Assembly (NCBI GenBank): GCA_036273855.1
Contig: DASUGU010000124.1
Span: 1 to 64,000, forward strand
Reading direction: 5' to 3'
DNA from: DATEPR01 sp036273855
GTDB lineage: Bacteria; Actinomycetota; Actinomycetes; Mycobacteriales; Pseudonocardiaceae
DNA: 64,000 nucleotides
Shown here: one piece after another, positions 44,416 to 52,182 of the stretch
Layout of the letters: each line of letters starts with the position of its first letter
Position numbering within the stretch: position 1 is the first letter of the stretch
Made by a program: the position numbers and the translations under genes
The notes under the pieces: generated by a model
Databases searched by the model: none
What the model was told of the DNA's origin: nothing
Seen by the model: the letters and a program-made list of their open reading frames with translations, nothing else

Positions 44416-44820
44416 GTGGCTGATCAGCGCGAAGCCGACGAGGACAGTCGGCGCACGAGCCGCCGGATTGCCGACGCGCTCAGCTCAGCGATCGAGGCCG
44501 GTACGTACCCGGTCGGTACGGCGTTGCCGCCGGTCCGGACGCTGGCCGTGGACCACGGAGCCGCGGTGAACACGGCCCTTGCCGCACTGCGGCTGCTGGT
44601 CGATGAGGGTTACGTGGTTCACCGGGCGAACGCCGGTTACCACGTACGGGATCGGTCGGCCGAGTCCGACACCGGTCAGGAGCTGCGCACCCTGCGTGCC
44701 GAACTGGGGGAGTTGCGGAATCGGGTGCGGGAGACCAGCGGCAACCTTGCTGACATCGAGTCTCGGCTGTCGACACTGTCCGATGTGGTGGCCAGGTTGG
44801 AGAGCCAGACCGACCGCTGA
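44416..44820 (+). CDS. GntR-family repressor (KorSA-like)
   Basis: A 134-aa protein with an N-terminal GntR winged helix (RRIADALSSAIEAGTYPVGTALPPVRTLAVDHGAAVNTA and on, residues ~15-78). There is no large effector domain but a coiled-coil C-terminus (ELRTLRAELGELRNRVRE ... LSTLSDVVARLESQ). In AICEs such short GntR proteins keep transfer and excision genes off. GTG 44416 is used; two other GTGs lie just upstream. Confidence 0.87.
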   Translation: MADQREADEDSRRTSRRIADALSSAIEAGTYPVGTALPPVRTLAVDHGAAVNTALAALRLLVDEGYVVHRANAGYHVRDRSAESDTGQELRTLRAELGELRNRVRETSGNLADIESRLSTLSDVVARLESQTDR

Positions 44821-44822
44821 CA

Positions 44823-45020
44823 TCACCCGAGCGTGTCCCGCAGGAACGCTCCGATCCCGCTGATCACCCGGCCAACCAGATGCACAGCGCCGATCGCCCA
44901 ACCCGCCGCGTCCGCCGGGTGCTGGACGACGAGCGCCAGGACAGCCAGCACGACGAGCACGCCGATCACCTTCCTGAGCGCGCCACCGCCGGTCTTCATC
45001 GGCAGCATGTTCCTTGCCAT
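44823..45020 (-). CDS. Small hydrophobic membrane protein (65 aa)
   Basis: A basic start (MARNMLPMKTGGGALRK) is followed by a helix VIGVLVVLAVLALVVQ and a second, weaker hydrophobic section ending in a glycine-rich tail. AAAGGAAT precedes ATG 45020. Small Spd-like membrane proteins that help plasmid spread are common in such elements; that role is only an inference. It converges with the GntR gene, two bases apart. Confidence 0.62.
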   Translation of the reverse strand: MARNMLPMKTGGGALRKVIGVLVVLAVLALVVQHPADAAGWAIGAVHLVGRVISGIGAFLRDTLG

Positions 45021-45119
45021 GGTGATTCCTTTCGGTCGATGAGAGCCCGTTGACCTTGGTTTCTGGTGCTCCCGTGTTGTTCATGACCTAAGGAACCGCG
45101 CGATGGCGGGGGTGCGGCA

Positions 45120-45159
45120 GTGTGCACAGGGGGTGCATCCGTGCACACATGGGGTGCAC
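45120..45159 (+). promoter_or_regulatory. GTGCAC repeat cluster upstream of the TPR regulator
   Basis: GTGTGCAC (45120-45127) and GTGCACAC (45141-45148) are perfect 8-bp inverted arms. Further GTGCA copies lie at 45133 and 45154. They lie just upstream of the regulator start, so autoregulation is likely. Confidence 0.55.
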
Positions 45160-45195
45160 GGGGGTGCTTTACTGGGGCATGAGGTGATGGTCGGG

Positions 45196-46689
45196 GTGGG
45201 TGCCAAGCGAGAGCCAAACAGGCTCCTAGCAGCGGTGATGCAAGAGACGGGGATCAGCAACAAGGGTCTTGCCGCCCGCGTCCGCGCCGAGGCCGAACAG
45301 ACCGGTCACGATGCTTCCCCTGACCACGTTTCGGTACGTCGTTGGCTTGACGGCGTCCGGCCACACGACGAGACAGCGCGGTGCATCGCTACAGTGCTGA
45401 GCGCCAAGGTCGGCCGGAAGCTGTCGTTCACCGAGTTGGGCTTCGACGCACCCGAGACCGCGACCGAAGACGATGTCGTTGACGACAGCGCGCAGTACCC
45501 GGCCAAGCCGGAACACGCCGTCGACGTCCTGGCCGACCTGACGTCCGCCGATCTCGCCGACAGCCCATTGATCACGGCAGCCGGCTGGTCCTCGGACGTA
45601 GCGCCAAGCGTCATCACGGGCTACCTGTTCGCCGATCCGATGCGGCTCGACCAGAGCGGCCCGGTGGCCGAGTCGGGCGCGGAAGTCGCCTCGCGCATCC
45701 GCGCGACCGTCCGGTACCTGATGGACCTGGACTTCCAGTTCGGCGGCGGCCACACGCGCAAGATGCTGCTGTTCTACTGGAAGACGGAGATCGTTCCGGC
45801 GCTGCGACAGAGCTACCCCGATCTCGTCCGGCGGGAAGTATTCGCGGCGGCTGCTGACGCGGCCGAGGTGCTCGGGTGGGCCGCGTACGACGCGGGCCGG
45901 CATGGCGCGGCACAGCGGTATTTCGTCCAGGGGCTGCGCCTGGCGCGCGAGGCGAACGACCACCTGATGGGTGGACAGATCCTGTCCAACCTGAGCCACC
46001 AGGCCAACTACCTGGGCAACTTCAGCGATGCCGTCCAGTTCGCGCGAGCGGCGCAGGCCGCCACCGGCACCAACGCGACCGCGACGGTCAGCGCGATGTT
46101 CCTGGCCATGGAAGCGCGGGCACTCGCGAGCATCGGTGACGCGCGGGGGTGTGCCGAGATCCTGCACCGAGCCGAGCAGACGTTCGAACGCAGCAACCCA
46201 GGGGACGACCCGGAGTGGATCGGCTACTTCGACGCGCTCGAACTGGCCGGTGAGGCGGCGCACTGCTTCCGTGACCTGGGGCAATCCGAGGAGACGCTAC
46301 GGTTCGCCGAGCAGGCGATCGACCTACTCCGCACGCCACCCAGGACGCGAGCGTTCATCGGCATGGTGAGCGCGGCCGGCGCGCTGAACGCGGGCAACGT
46401 GGACGAAGCCGTAGCGGTTGCTACTGCGGCGATAGGCCAGGCCGGCTCATTGCAGTCGAGCCGGTATCTGCGGTACGTCTCCGACTTCCACCGGTCGATC
46501 TCCGAGCGCCATGCCTCGCACGCGGCGGTGCGGGAGTTTGCCGAGTTGGTCAGCGTGTCCTACCCGACACTGATCGTTCCCGGCTCGGTCAGAAGGGCCG
46601 CCAGCCAGGGGACGGCTCGCCCCGCAACGTCCGCATCCGGACCTGATACTCGTCCGCAATCTCCTGCGACTCGGCAGCGTTCTGCATGA
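45196..46689 (+). CDS. Helix-turn-helix / TPR-like transcriptional regulator
   Basis: A 497-aa protein. The N-terminal DNA-binding region (about residues 5-70: LLAAVMQETGISNKGLAARVRAEAE, then VSVRRWLDGVRPHDETA) is XRE-like. Alpha-helical tetratricopeptide-like repeats cover about 195-440. This architecture is common in actinobacterial regulators of the NsdA/BldD-like sort. GTG 45196 is chosen for GAGGTGATGG upstream; ATG 45187 is possible. The last ~35 residues are low-complexity and overlap the convergent phosphotransferase gene by 101 bases, which suggests a lost original stop. Confidence 0.75.
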   Translation: MGAKREPNRLLAAVMQETGISNKGLAARVRAEAEQTGHDASPDHVSVRRWLDGVRPHDETARCIATVLSAKVGRKLSFTELGFDAPETATEDDVVDDSAQYPAKPEHAVDVLADLTSADLADSPLITAAGWSSDVAPSVITGYLFADPMRLDQSGPVAESGAEVASRIRATVRYLMDLDFQFGGGHTRKMLLFYWKTEIVPALRQSYPDLVRREVFAAAADAAEVLGWAAYDAGRHGAAQRYFVQGLRLAREANDHLMGGQILSNLSHQANYLGNFSDAVQFARAAQAATGTNATATVSAMFLAMEARALASIGDARGCAEILHRAEQTFERSNPGDDPEWIGYFDALELAGEAAHCFRDLGQSEETLRFAEQAIDLLRTPPRTRAFIGMVSAAGALNAGNVDEAVAVATAAIGQAGSLQSSRYLRYVSDFHRSISERHASHAAVREFAELVSVSYPTLIVPGSVRRAASQGTARPATSASGPDTRPQSPATRQRSA

Positions 46690-47506
46690 GCCATGTCGTC
46701 ATCTTCAGCTCGTGTACGGCCTGGAGGATAGGAAAGCCGTCGTCCCATGTGGTGACGTCGTAGCCGTATGCGTCGCAGAACTGGGCATACTGCTCGTCGG
46801 TCCACCACTTCGCGGTCAGGTACTCGGTCGCCGTCATGGCGAGATCCCATTCCGGCTGTCCCCAAGCGAACCGCTCGAAGTCGATCAGGACCGGCTCATC
46901 GTCTCTGATCATCAGGTTCTCGGAGTGCCCGTCCCCGTGAGTGGGCGCGGGGGACAGCGGATAGTCGAGAGTGGACACTTTCTCGCCGAGGTCACCCAGC
47001 AGACGCGACAGGAAGTCCTTGTCATCATTGGGTATCGGCGCCGACAGGATGCGCGGTTTGACACGTTCGAGGATGTCCTCGGGCGGCAGGGTGAACCTGG
47101 TCGGCGGGGGTGTCGAGTGCAGCCGGCGCAAGACGGTGCCGAGTGTCCCGATGTCCCGCTCGTCGCCAGGCCGGCCGTCGATGAACTGCCAGAACGTGAC
47201 AGGCCGTCCCGCGGCCTTGACCGGCTGGCCGAAGTCGACGGCCTCGGCGGCGGGGAAGTGGTTGTCCGCCAACCAATGCGCGACGTTGACCTCCTTAACG
47301 GCGTCGTCCCAGTAATCCATCGTGCGCGCGATCCGGACCACGACACCAGCGGCGGGCAGACGAAACAGCGCGTTCTCGCCCAGCCGCATCAGGCGGGCAT
47401 CGCCGCTATCCAGACCGGCCGTCGCACAGGCCGTGCGCATGATGTCCCAAGACGAAGCGGCACTGAATGACCCACTTTCGGCACTGGCATCCGTCTGATC
47501 ACCCAC
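46589..47506 (-). CDS. Phosphotransferase of the APH (aminoglycoside phosphotransferase) family
   Basis: A 305-aa kinase-like protein. It has the catalytic loop HGDGHSENLM (about residues 188-197), the metal-binding LIDFERFAWGQPEWDLA and an N-lobe FRLPAAGVVVRIAR. Relatives phosphorylate antibiotics or small metabolites; the substrate cannot be read here. GTG 47506 is the start. It lies between two TPR-type regulators in the element, so it may be an accessory resistance or signalling gene. Confidence 0.8.
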   Translation of the reverse strand: MGDQTDASAESGSFSAASSWDIMRTACATAGLDSGDARLMRLGENALFRLPAAGVVVRIARTMDYWDDAVKEVNVAHWLADNHFPAAEAVDFGQPVKAAGRPVTFWQFIDGRPGDERDIGTLGTVLRRLHSTPPPTRFTLPPEDILERVKPRILSAPIPNDDKDFLSRLLGDLGEKVSTLDYPLSPAPTHGDGHSENLMIRDDEPVLIDFERFAWGQPEWDLAMTATEYLTAKWWTDEQYAQFCDAYGYDVTTWDDGFPILQAVHELKMTTWLMQNAAESQEIADEYQVRMRTLRGEPSPGWRPF

Positions 47507-47521
47507 CGACTCAGCGTACGG

Positions 47522-48712
47522 TCACAGCTCGATGCCAACCCAGCGAGCGAAGCTGGCCAGCGACTCAGTAGCCCGCCGGTCGGTCTCGGCCAAGGCGAGC
47601 ACGGTTTCGCGGACGCTGGGGTGGTTGCGGGTGTTGAACGGGGCGATCCGCCGAGCCGCGTTCAGGTTCGCGAGAGTCTGTTCGCGGTCGCCGTGGAGCA
47701 TCCAGGCACGGCCCATGTCGATGTGGTGGTGCGCGACCCGCTCCGGCCGGTTGGGGTCATCGATCTTGACCTGCTGAGACCTGCGCACGGCCTCGGCTCC
47801 GTCGTAGTTTTCCACGGGCGCGGCGCACCAGTGGATAGCGGCGTTGAGCGCTGAGGCGTCGATGTTGTAGTACGGCGATGCCGGCGGCTGGTACTGGTCG
47901 ATCTGGGCACGAGCGCGGCCGAGGTAGCCATCTGCGGCGTCGGTGTCGCCGGACCGGGCAACCATCACGGCGGACCGCAGGTCCAGTTGTACGCGGATGG
48001 CGCGACCGTTGGGCGTGTCGGTGACGTAGTCGTGTGCGCCGTCGAGGATTCGCAGGCCGGTGCGGTAGTCGCCGTGCTGGAGATGACGAGACGAGCGGTG
48101 AAACGCGCTGATCGCGACCCGAAGGGGATCGCCGGTTGACGGCGCGAGCCGGATGTGTCGCTCGGAGGCGATGGCGGCCAGGTCACCTTGCCTGAAGCGT
48201 CCGGCCAGCGTGGCGGCCATGCGGTAGGCGTCGTGCAGGACGACCTTGCCGCGCTCGCCGGCTTGGCCGGGGGCGTCGGCCAGGACATAGGCGTGTTGCA
48301 GCAGGTTCGGTAGTTGGCCGGCCGCGTTCGCGTAGCGCATCCCCAGCAGTTCCCTGCCGACCTGCTGGAGCCGGCGTTCGACGGTCGCCAGGCTCAGTTG
48401 GTCGCCTTCGGGCTCGGGATCGTCGTAGGCGTCCAGCGCGCTACGCAGGAAGCCGATGCCAACCGCCTCGACCGGCGACTGCTCGACCGGGCGCTCTTCG
48501 ACGCCGTAGAGGTAGGCCGGCGTCACGGCCAGGACTCGCGAGGCGGCTGCGACGAACGCGGCACTTGCCGGCGTGGTGCCCTGTTCCACCTTCTTGACCA
48601 GGGACAACGAGAAGTGAGTCTCGGCGGCGAGTTGGTATTGAGTCAGGCCGCGGACCTTGCGCAGACGCCGGAGTTGGGCACTCACCCGTTGCTCGTCCAC
48701 GCTGGTCACCAC
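47522..48712 (-). CDS. XRE-family regulator with TPR-like domain
   Basis: A 396-aa protein. The helix-turn-helix (residues ~8-62, AQLRRLRKVRGLTQYQLAAE, then SLVKKVEQG) is classic XRE, followed by a helical repeat region (about 95-390). It resembles the actinobacterial HTH-TPR regulators found near small coupled genes. GTG 48709 is an alternative start. It is divergent from the right-hand small-gene cluster and may control it. Confidence 0.85.
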   Translation of the reverse strand: MVTSVDEQRVSAQLRRLRKVRGLTQYQLAAETHFSLSLVKKVEQGTTPASAAFVAAASRVLAVTPAYLYGVEERPVEQSPVEAVGIGFLRSALDAYDDPEPEGDQLSLATVERRLQQVGRELLGMRYANAAGQLPNLLQHAYVLADAPGQAGERGKVVLHDAYRMAATLAGRFRQGDLAAIASERHIRLAPSTGDPLRVAISAFHRSSRHLQHGDYRTGLRILDGAHDYVTDTPNGRAIRVQLDLRSAVMVARSGDTDAADGYLGRARAQIDQYQPPASPYYNIDASALNAAIHWCAAPVENYDGAEAVRRSQQVKIDDPNRPERVAHHHIDMGRAWMLHGDREQTLANLNAARRIAPFNTRNHPSVRETVLALAETDRRATESLASFARWVGIEL

Positions 48713-48843
48713 CTGTCGCCGGCTGAGTTGTCCCTGCGTTGTCCCTCCAGCCGAAGATACCCGTCAACCCTGTACGAGTAGTCAGAGCGGCAATCGTGAC
48801 GGGCAGGCAAACCGGGTTCTGCCTGCAAAAATGGGGTGGTCAC

Positions 48844-49005
48844 ATGGGCCAGATTAGCGAGGCAGCCAAGGTCAGGACACGGTGTGTCCGGTGGCTGTGC
48901 GGGCAGTGCCACGGCAGCCAGGACTGTGGATGTTTCCCACCTGAGCAGCCATCGGAGCCGGGCACACCCAATGAGGCGACCGAGTCAGAGCGACCCGCTG
49001 AATGA
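48844..49005 (+). CDS. Small cysteine-rich protein (53 aa)
   Basis: It begins MGQISEAAKVRTRCVRW and has CVRWLCGQCHGSQDCGC with five cysteines in about 17 residues, which could bind zinc. The C-terminus is acidic and proline-rich. The stop overlaps the next start as ATGA. An earlier in-frame ATG at 48739 is less likely because it would lie in the divergent promoter. Confidence 0.45.
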   Translation: MGQISEAAKVRTRCVRWLCGQCHGSQDCGCFPPEQPSEPGTPNEATESERPAE

Positions 49006-49244
49006 TCAGCGACCGAGCCCTAATGAGGCAGGTCGGGGAGGTTGTCCAGCGCGTCGGCACGGTGAATCAGGCCGTAGGCGACCTGCTGGTGGCGGCGGCC
49101 AACGGCGACCGCCCGGAACTGGACATGGCCGACATCCGCGAACTCGTTCGCCGACTGGTTTCCCTGGGCGGAGCCGTGACTGAGCTGGGCGTGGCGCTCG
49201 GGATTCGTGCTGAGGATCTGGTTCGCGGAGATGAGTCGCGTTGA
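49002..49244 (+). CDS. Small helical protein (80 aa)
   Basis: A wholly helical, acidic protein (LMRQVGEVVQRVGTVNQAVGDLLVAA, then IRELVRRLVSLGGAV) with a heptad-like pattern that may oligomerise. No family is recognised. It is part of a run of tightly coupled small genes in which each start overlaps or abuts the previous stop. Confidence 0.55.
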   Translation: MISDRALMRQVGEVVQRVGTVNQAVGDLLVAAANGDRPELDMADIRELVRRLVSLGGAVTELGVALGIRAEDLVRGDESR

Positions 49245-49335
49245 GTCGATGCTGCGAGTTAGCCGATGGCCGGCATGCCATGGACGGCCTACCAGCCCAG
49301 GTCGGAGACGATGTGCCGCCGATGAGGCGTGCGTC

Positions 49336-49515
49336 GTGATCGATCCGCTTGCGGTGGTGTTCCTGGTGGTCATCGTCGTGTGCGTGCCCGCAGTCGCGTA
49401 CCTGGTGCCGCAGGACCCAGCGGTGGTCCGGTTAATCGCGGCGGTGAGCCAATGGCGTCGGCATCGCCGGATGCGGCGGTGGATCGACCAGCAGCAACGC
49501 CGGAGCCAGCCATGA
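49336..49515 (+). CDS. Small single-helix membrane protein (59 aa)
   Basis: GTG 49336 has GATGAGG upstream and encodes (M)IDPLAVVFLVVIVVCVPAVA, one strong membrane helix, then an arginine-rich cytoplasmic end (WRRHRRMRRWIDQQQRR). The stop overlaps the next ATG by four bases. Confidence 0.5.
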   Translation: MIDPLAVVFLVVIVVCVPAVAYLVPQDPAVVRLIAAVSQWRRHRRMRRWIDQQQRRSQP

Positions 49516-49745
49516 CCTACGACACGGGTGGCTACTGCGAGCGCTGGACCCTGCTTTGCACGGACCTGTTCGGTGAGGTCCGGCGAGCGGTGATCGCGCC
49601 GACCAGGGACCGGTACGGGCTCCTGGTGGCGATGCCGGCCGACACGATCCGGATGACCGCGAGGCAGGCAGAGGAAATGGCTAGAGACCTATTGGACGCG
49701 GCGTCGCGAAGACGCGCGGATGGCGACGAGAAGGAGTCAAGCTGA
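49512..49745 (+). CDS. Small hypothetical protein (77 aa)
   Basis: It begins MTYDTGGYCERWTLLCTDLFG and continues with a beta-strand then helix arrangement (RYGLLVAMPADTIRMTARQAEEMARDLLDAA). No domain is recognised. It overlaps the previous gene as ATGA and the following XRE gene as TGATG. Confidence 0.55.
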   Translation: MTYDTGGYCERWTLLCTDLFGEVRRAVIAPTRDRYGLLVAMPADTIRMTARQAEEMARDLLDAASRRRADGDEKESS

Positions 49746-50062
49746 TGGGAACGGGCGACCGACCGGTGGACGACGGTGCCGTCGCGGCCATGCTGGCATC
49801 GATTGGTGGTCAAGTCCGCACAGCCCGCCAGGCGCGCGGCTGGTTCCTGGCCGATCTGGCGGCGCAGTTGGGGCTTTCGGCGTCGGTGCTGTGCCGGATG
49901 GAGTTGGCTCGCCGGGAGCCGAGCCTCTACCAAGTGATCCTCACGTGTGCGGCATTGGGCCTGCGGGTCAGTGATGTGTTTCGGCGCGCCGAGGACGAAG
50001 CGTTCCCGCTAGGTGCGGGTCCGTGGGAACGGCCAGCGTGGCCAGGACTGGACGAATGCTGA
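49745..50062 (+). CDS. Small XRE-family DNA-binding protein (105 aa)
   Basis: One helix-turn-helix domain fills residues ~18-80 (VRTARQARGWFLADLAAQLGL, then SVLCRMELARREPS). There is no further domain. Its place at the end of the coupled small-gene run suggests an element-encoded switch. Confidence 0.75.
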   Translation: MGTGDRPVDDGAVAAMLASIGGQVRTARQARGWFLADLAAQLGLSASVLCRMELARREPSLYQVILTCAALGLRVSDVFRRAEDEAFPLGAGPWERPAWPGLDEC

Positions 50063-50334
50063 GCATGAACCCACAAGCCAAGGCAGCCGTGGCGGAAGGG
50101 CGCGCGGTCGACGCACAGGGTCACATGTACGCGCCCACCGCGATCGGCCTGGATGCCAGCGCCAATATCGATGACGACTGCCCGGTCCGCTATGAGATAG
50201 GCGACGAGCGGACCTTCGTGGTCTTCGGCGACGCCAACACCGGCCTCAGCGTCCAGTTCTCCGACCGCGCGCTGATCGACTTCATGCGTGTAGGCAACAA
50301 CGCCGTGCGCGAACTACCCACCGCCGAGGCGTAG
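50056..50334 (+). CDS. Small hypothetical protein (92 aa)
   Basis: It begins MLSMNPQAKAAVAEGRAV and contains a compact beta-rich middle (FVVFGDANTGLSVQFSDRALIDFM). No family is recognised. ATG 50056 overlaps the end of the XRE gene by seven bases; ATG 50065 is equally possible. It ends the small-gene operon. Confidence 0.5.
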   Translation: MLSMNPQAKAAVAEGRAVDAQGHMYAPTAIGLDASANIDDDCPVRYEIGDERTFVVFGDANTGLSVQFSDRALIDFMRVGNNAVRELPTAEA

Positions 50335-50602
50335 TCACCCCCGACGGGCGGCCCACCGGCCAACACCACCTACACCACAACCAGTAAGCGAGCGGTGACC
50401 CAGGCGCCCACGGGGGATCATCGGTGGTACAGGTCCGTACTTGTTGGCATCCTGCTCTCGGCAGCTGGATGAGGTCCGCACGCGCCATGTGCCCTCGGGT
50501 CCGCAGCGACCTGCTGGTCCGGGCAAGTGAACGTCCGTATTTCGGCGGACGTGAGCGTTTCCGCGCCGCTGAGCCAGCGCTGCTCCTCTTCACGAGAGTC
50601 GG
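50335..50602. other. Intergenic region before the right-hand cargo operon
   Basis: No coding signal. CTTCAC (50588-50593) and GTGAAG (50607-50612) form an inverted pair around the possible promoter of the cargo operon. Confidence 0.4.
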
Positions 50603-50626
50603 CAGTGTGAAGTACAGTGTGAAGTA
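50603..50626 (+). repeat. Exact 12-bp tandem repeat running into the start codon
   Basis: CAGTGTGAAGTA occurs at 50603-50614 and again at 50615-50626. The final A is the A of ATG 50626. TACAGT at 50613-50618 fits a -10 box and would make the mRNA leaderless, so the repeat is well placed as an operator. Confidence 0.65.
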
Positions 50627-51441
50627 TGACGGTAGCCACGCATCCCTTCGCCGTCGGGGAGCCGGGCAACGTTCCACTTCCCAGGGCTCCCCTCGTACGC
50701 GCTATCGCGCAGGTCCGCTTCCCGTACCTCACGGGCTTCGCGATCGACGAGGACGCGGTCGCCACGCGTGTTGCTGCAGCCCTCGTTCACCAGTACCCAG
50801 TGATGGAGGTCGGCCAGGAAGTCTCCGTAACGATCACGGCCGAAGGGGTAAGCGAAAACCGCAGCGCTACGCGGCTTTGGCGTCTCATGAGCGGCGACCG
50901 CGCCTGGCAGATTAGTTTTAGTGGCACCGTTCTCAGTATTGACACAACCAACTATGTCAGTCGCAGCGATTTCGCCCAGCGACTCGCTGATGCTTGGACA
51001 GCCTTGACCCAACAGGTTGCGGTGCCGTACGTCGAGCGACTCGGAGTTCGATATATCAACCAACTGACCGACCGCGACCACCTAACGCAGTTGCCGGACC
51101 TCCTTCGGCCCGAGATGCTCGGAATCTCAATAAAACAGGAGCCCGGCGCAGCAGTGCTCGCCTCGGCTCTCAATGAAGCCCAATACCAGTTCCCGGACGA
51201 TAGTACTTTTCGGGCGCGATGGGGATTGCTTCCGGCAGGTGCCAGTATCGATAGCGCTCGCCCAGCCCACGACTACCCGACATGGTTTCTCGACATGGAT
51301 TCGTTCCACGCGTGGGCACCCAGTTCGCACCAGGACGAGAACCTATACGAAGACGTTCGCGCATTGGCGCTTCGGGGTTATCAGTTCTTCCGTTGGGCAG
51401 TGACCGAAAAATTCCTATCGATCTTTGGAGGCGAGCAGTGA
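50626..51441 (+). CDS. TIGR04255 family protein
   Basis: A 271-aa protein of a sporadically distributed family of unknown function. Matching features are the N-terminal LPRAPLVRAIAQVRFP, the central LWRLMSGDRAWQISFSGTVLSIDTTNY, VPYVERLGVRYINQL and the C-terminal FRWAVTEKF. No ribosome site precedes ATG 50626; the start is probably leaderless. It is the first gene of a three-gene cargo operon, and its stop overlaps the next start (GTGA). Confidence 0.82.
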   Translation: MTVATHPFAVGEPGNVPLPRAPLVRAIAQVRFPYLTGFAIDEDAVATRVAAALVHQYPVMEVGQEVSVTITAEGVSENRSATRLWRLMSGDRAWQISFSGTVLSIDTTNYVSRSDFAQRLADAWTALTQQVAVPYVERLGVRYINQLTDRDHLTQLPDLLRPEMLGISIKQEPGAAVLASALNEAQYQFPDDSTFRARWGLLPAGASIDSARPAHDYPTWFLDMDSFHAWAPSSHQDENLYEDVRALALRGYQFFRWAVTEKFLSIFGGEQ

Positions 51442-52124
51442 CCAGGCCCGTCGAGGTTTTCGAGTGCCGTGAGCCGGTCGCTGCGTACGAGTTTAGTGTG
51501 TTCGGAACGAGTATTTCGATGTCTGACAAGGCACGGACTTTGCCGCCGGCGAGGAGGGTGGGAGCATCCCTTCTGTTGACTGGTGCCGTCCTGTTCGGTG
51601 GATTGGGCTGGACCTCGACCGGCGGTCCGGTCGCCTCAATCGCACCCTTTGTGACGGTAGGTCGGACTGATCGCGGAGAACTCGCTCCGCCGATCGATCC
51701 GGTGCGCCAGCCGGTCGTCGCGCGTTCTGTCGACAGCGCCGAGCCCAGAAGCGACCGCGACGAGGTGGCGTGGATCAAGGAGCACTCTGGGCTCACGTGG
51801 GACCAGCTGGGTAAGGTGTTCGGCGTTTCCCGTCGTGCGGTGCACATGTGGGCGAACGGTGGACGCCTCAACGAATCCAACGCTCGGCGTCTGCGAGAGT
51901 TCTCCGCAATCATCCGCGATGCCGAGTTGGAGATTGGCCAACGGACGCCTGAGGGGGTTCGTGCGCGCCTCCTCCAAGTCGAGTCGGATGGTTTGAGCAT
52001 TGTCGACCGTCTTCGTCGCGAACGTTCCGCTGGCCCGACTTGGGGTGCTCCATTCGGCCCAGAGCGCATGGTAGATTCGATCCGTGGGCCTCTACGTACC
52101 CCGACGGGTGAAGTCGGGCTTTAG
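51438..52124 (+). CDS. Membrane-linked helix-turn-helix protein of unknown function
   Basis: A 228-aa protein. A hydrophobic helix at about residues 42-58 (GASLLLTGAVLFGGLGW) follows a 40-residue N-terminus. Residues ~108-155 form a helix-turn-helix (GLTWDQLGKVFGVSRRAVHMWANGG) like those of XRE/sigma-type proteins. GTG 51438 overlaps the stop of the TIGR04255 gene. It may act as a sensor or repressor for the cassette. Confidence 0.6.
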   Translation: MTRPVEVFECREPVAAYEFSVFGTSISMSDKARTLPPARRVGASLLLTGAVLFGGLGWTSTGGPVASIAPFVTVGRTDRGELAPPIDPVRQPVVARSVDSAEPRSDRDEVAWIKEHSGLTWDQLGKVFGVSRRAVHMWANGGRLNESNARRLREFSAIIRDAELEIGQRTPEGVRARLLQVESDGLSIVDRLRRERSAGPTWGAPFGPERMVDSIRGPLRTPTGEVGL

Positions 52125-52182
52125 TGCGGTGTGGGGATTTGGGTGGGTGCGTCGTCGCGCCAAAGGTAACGATTCGGTTCGA

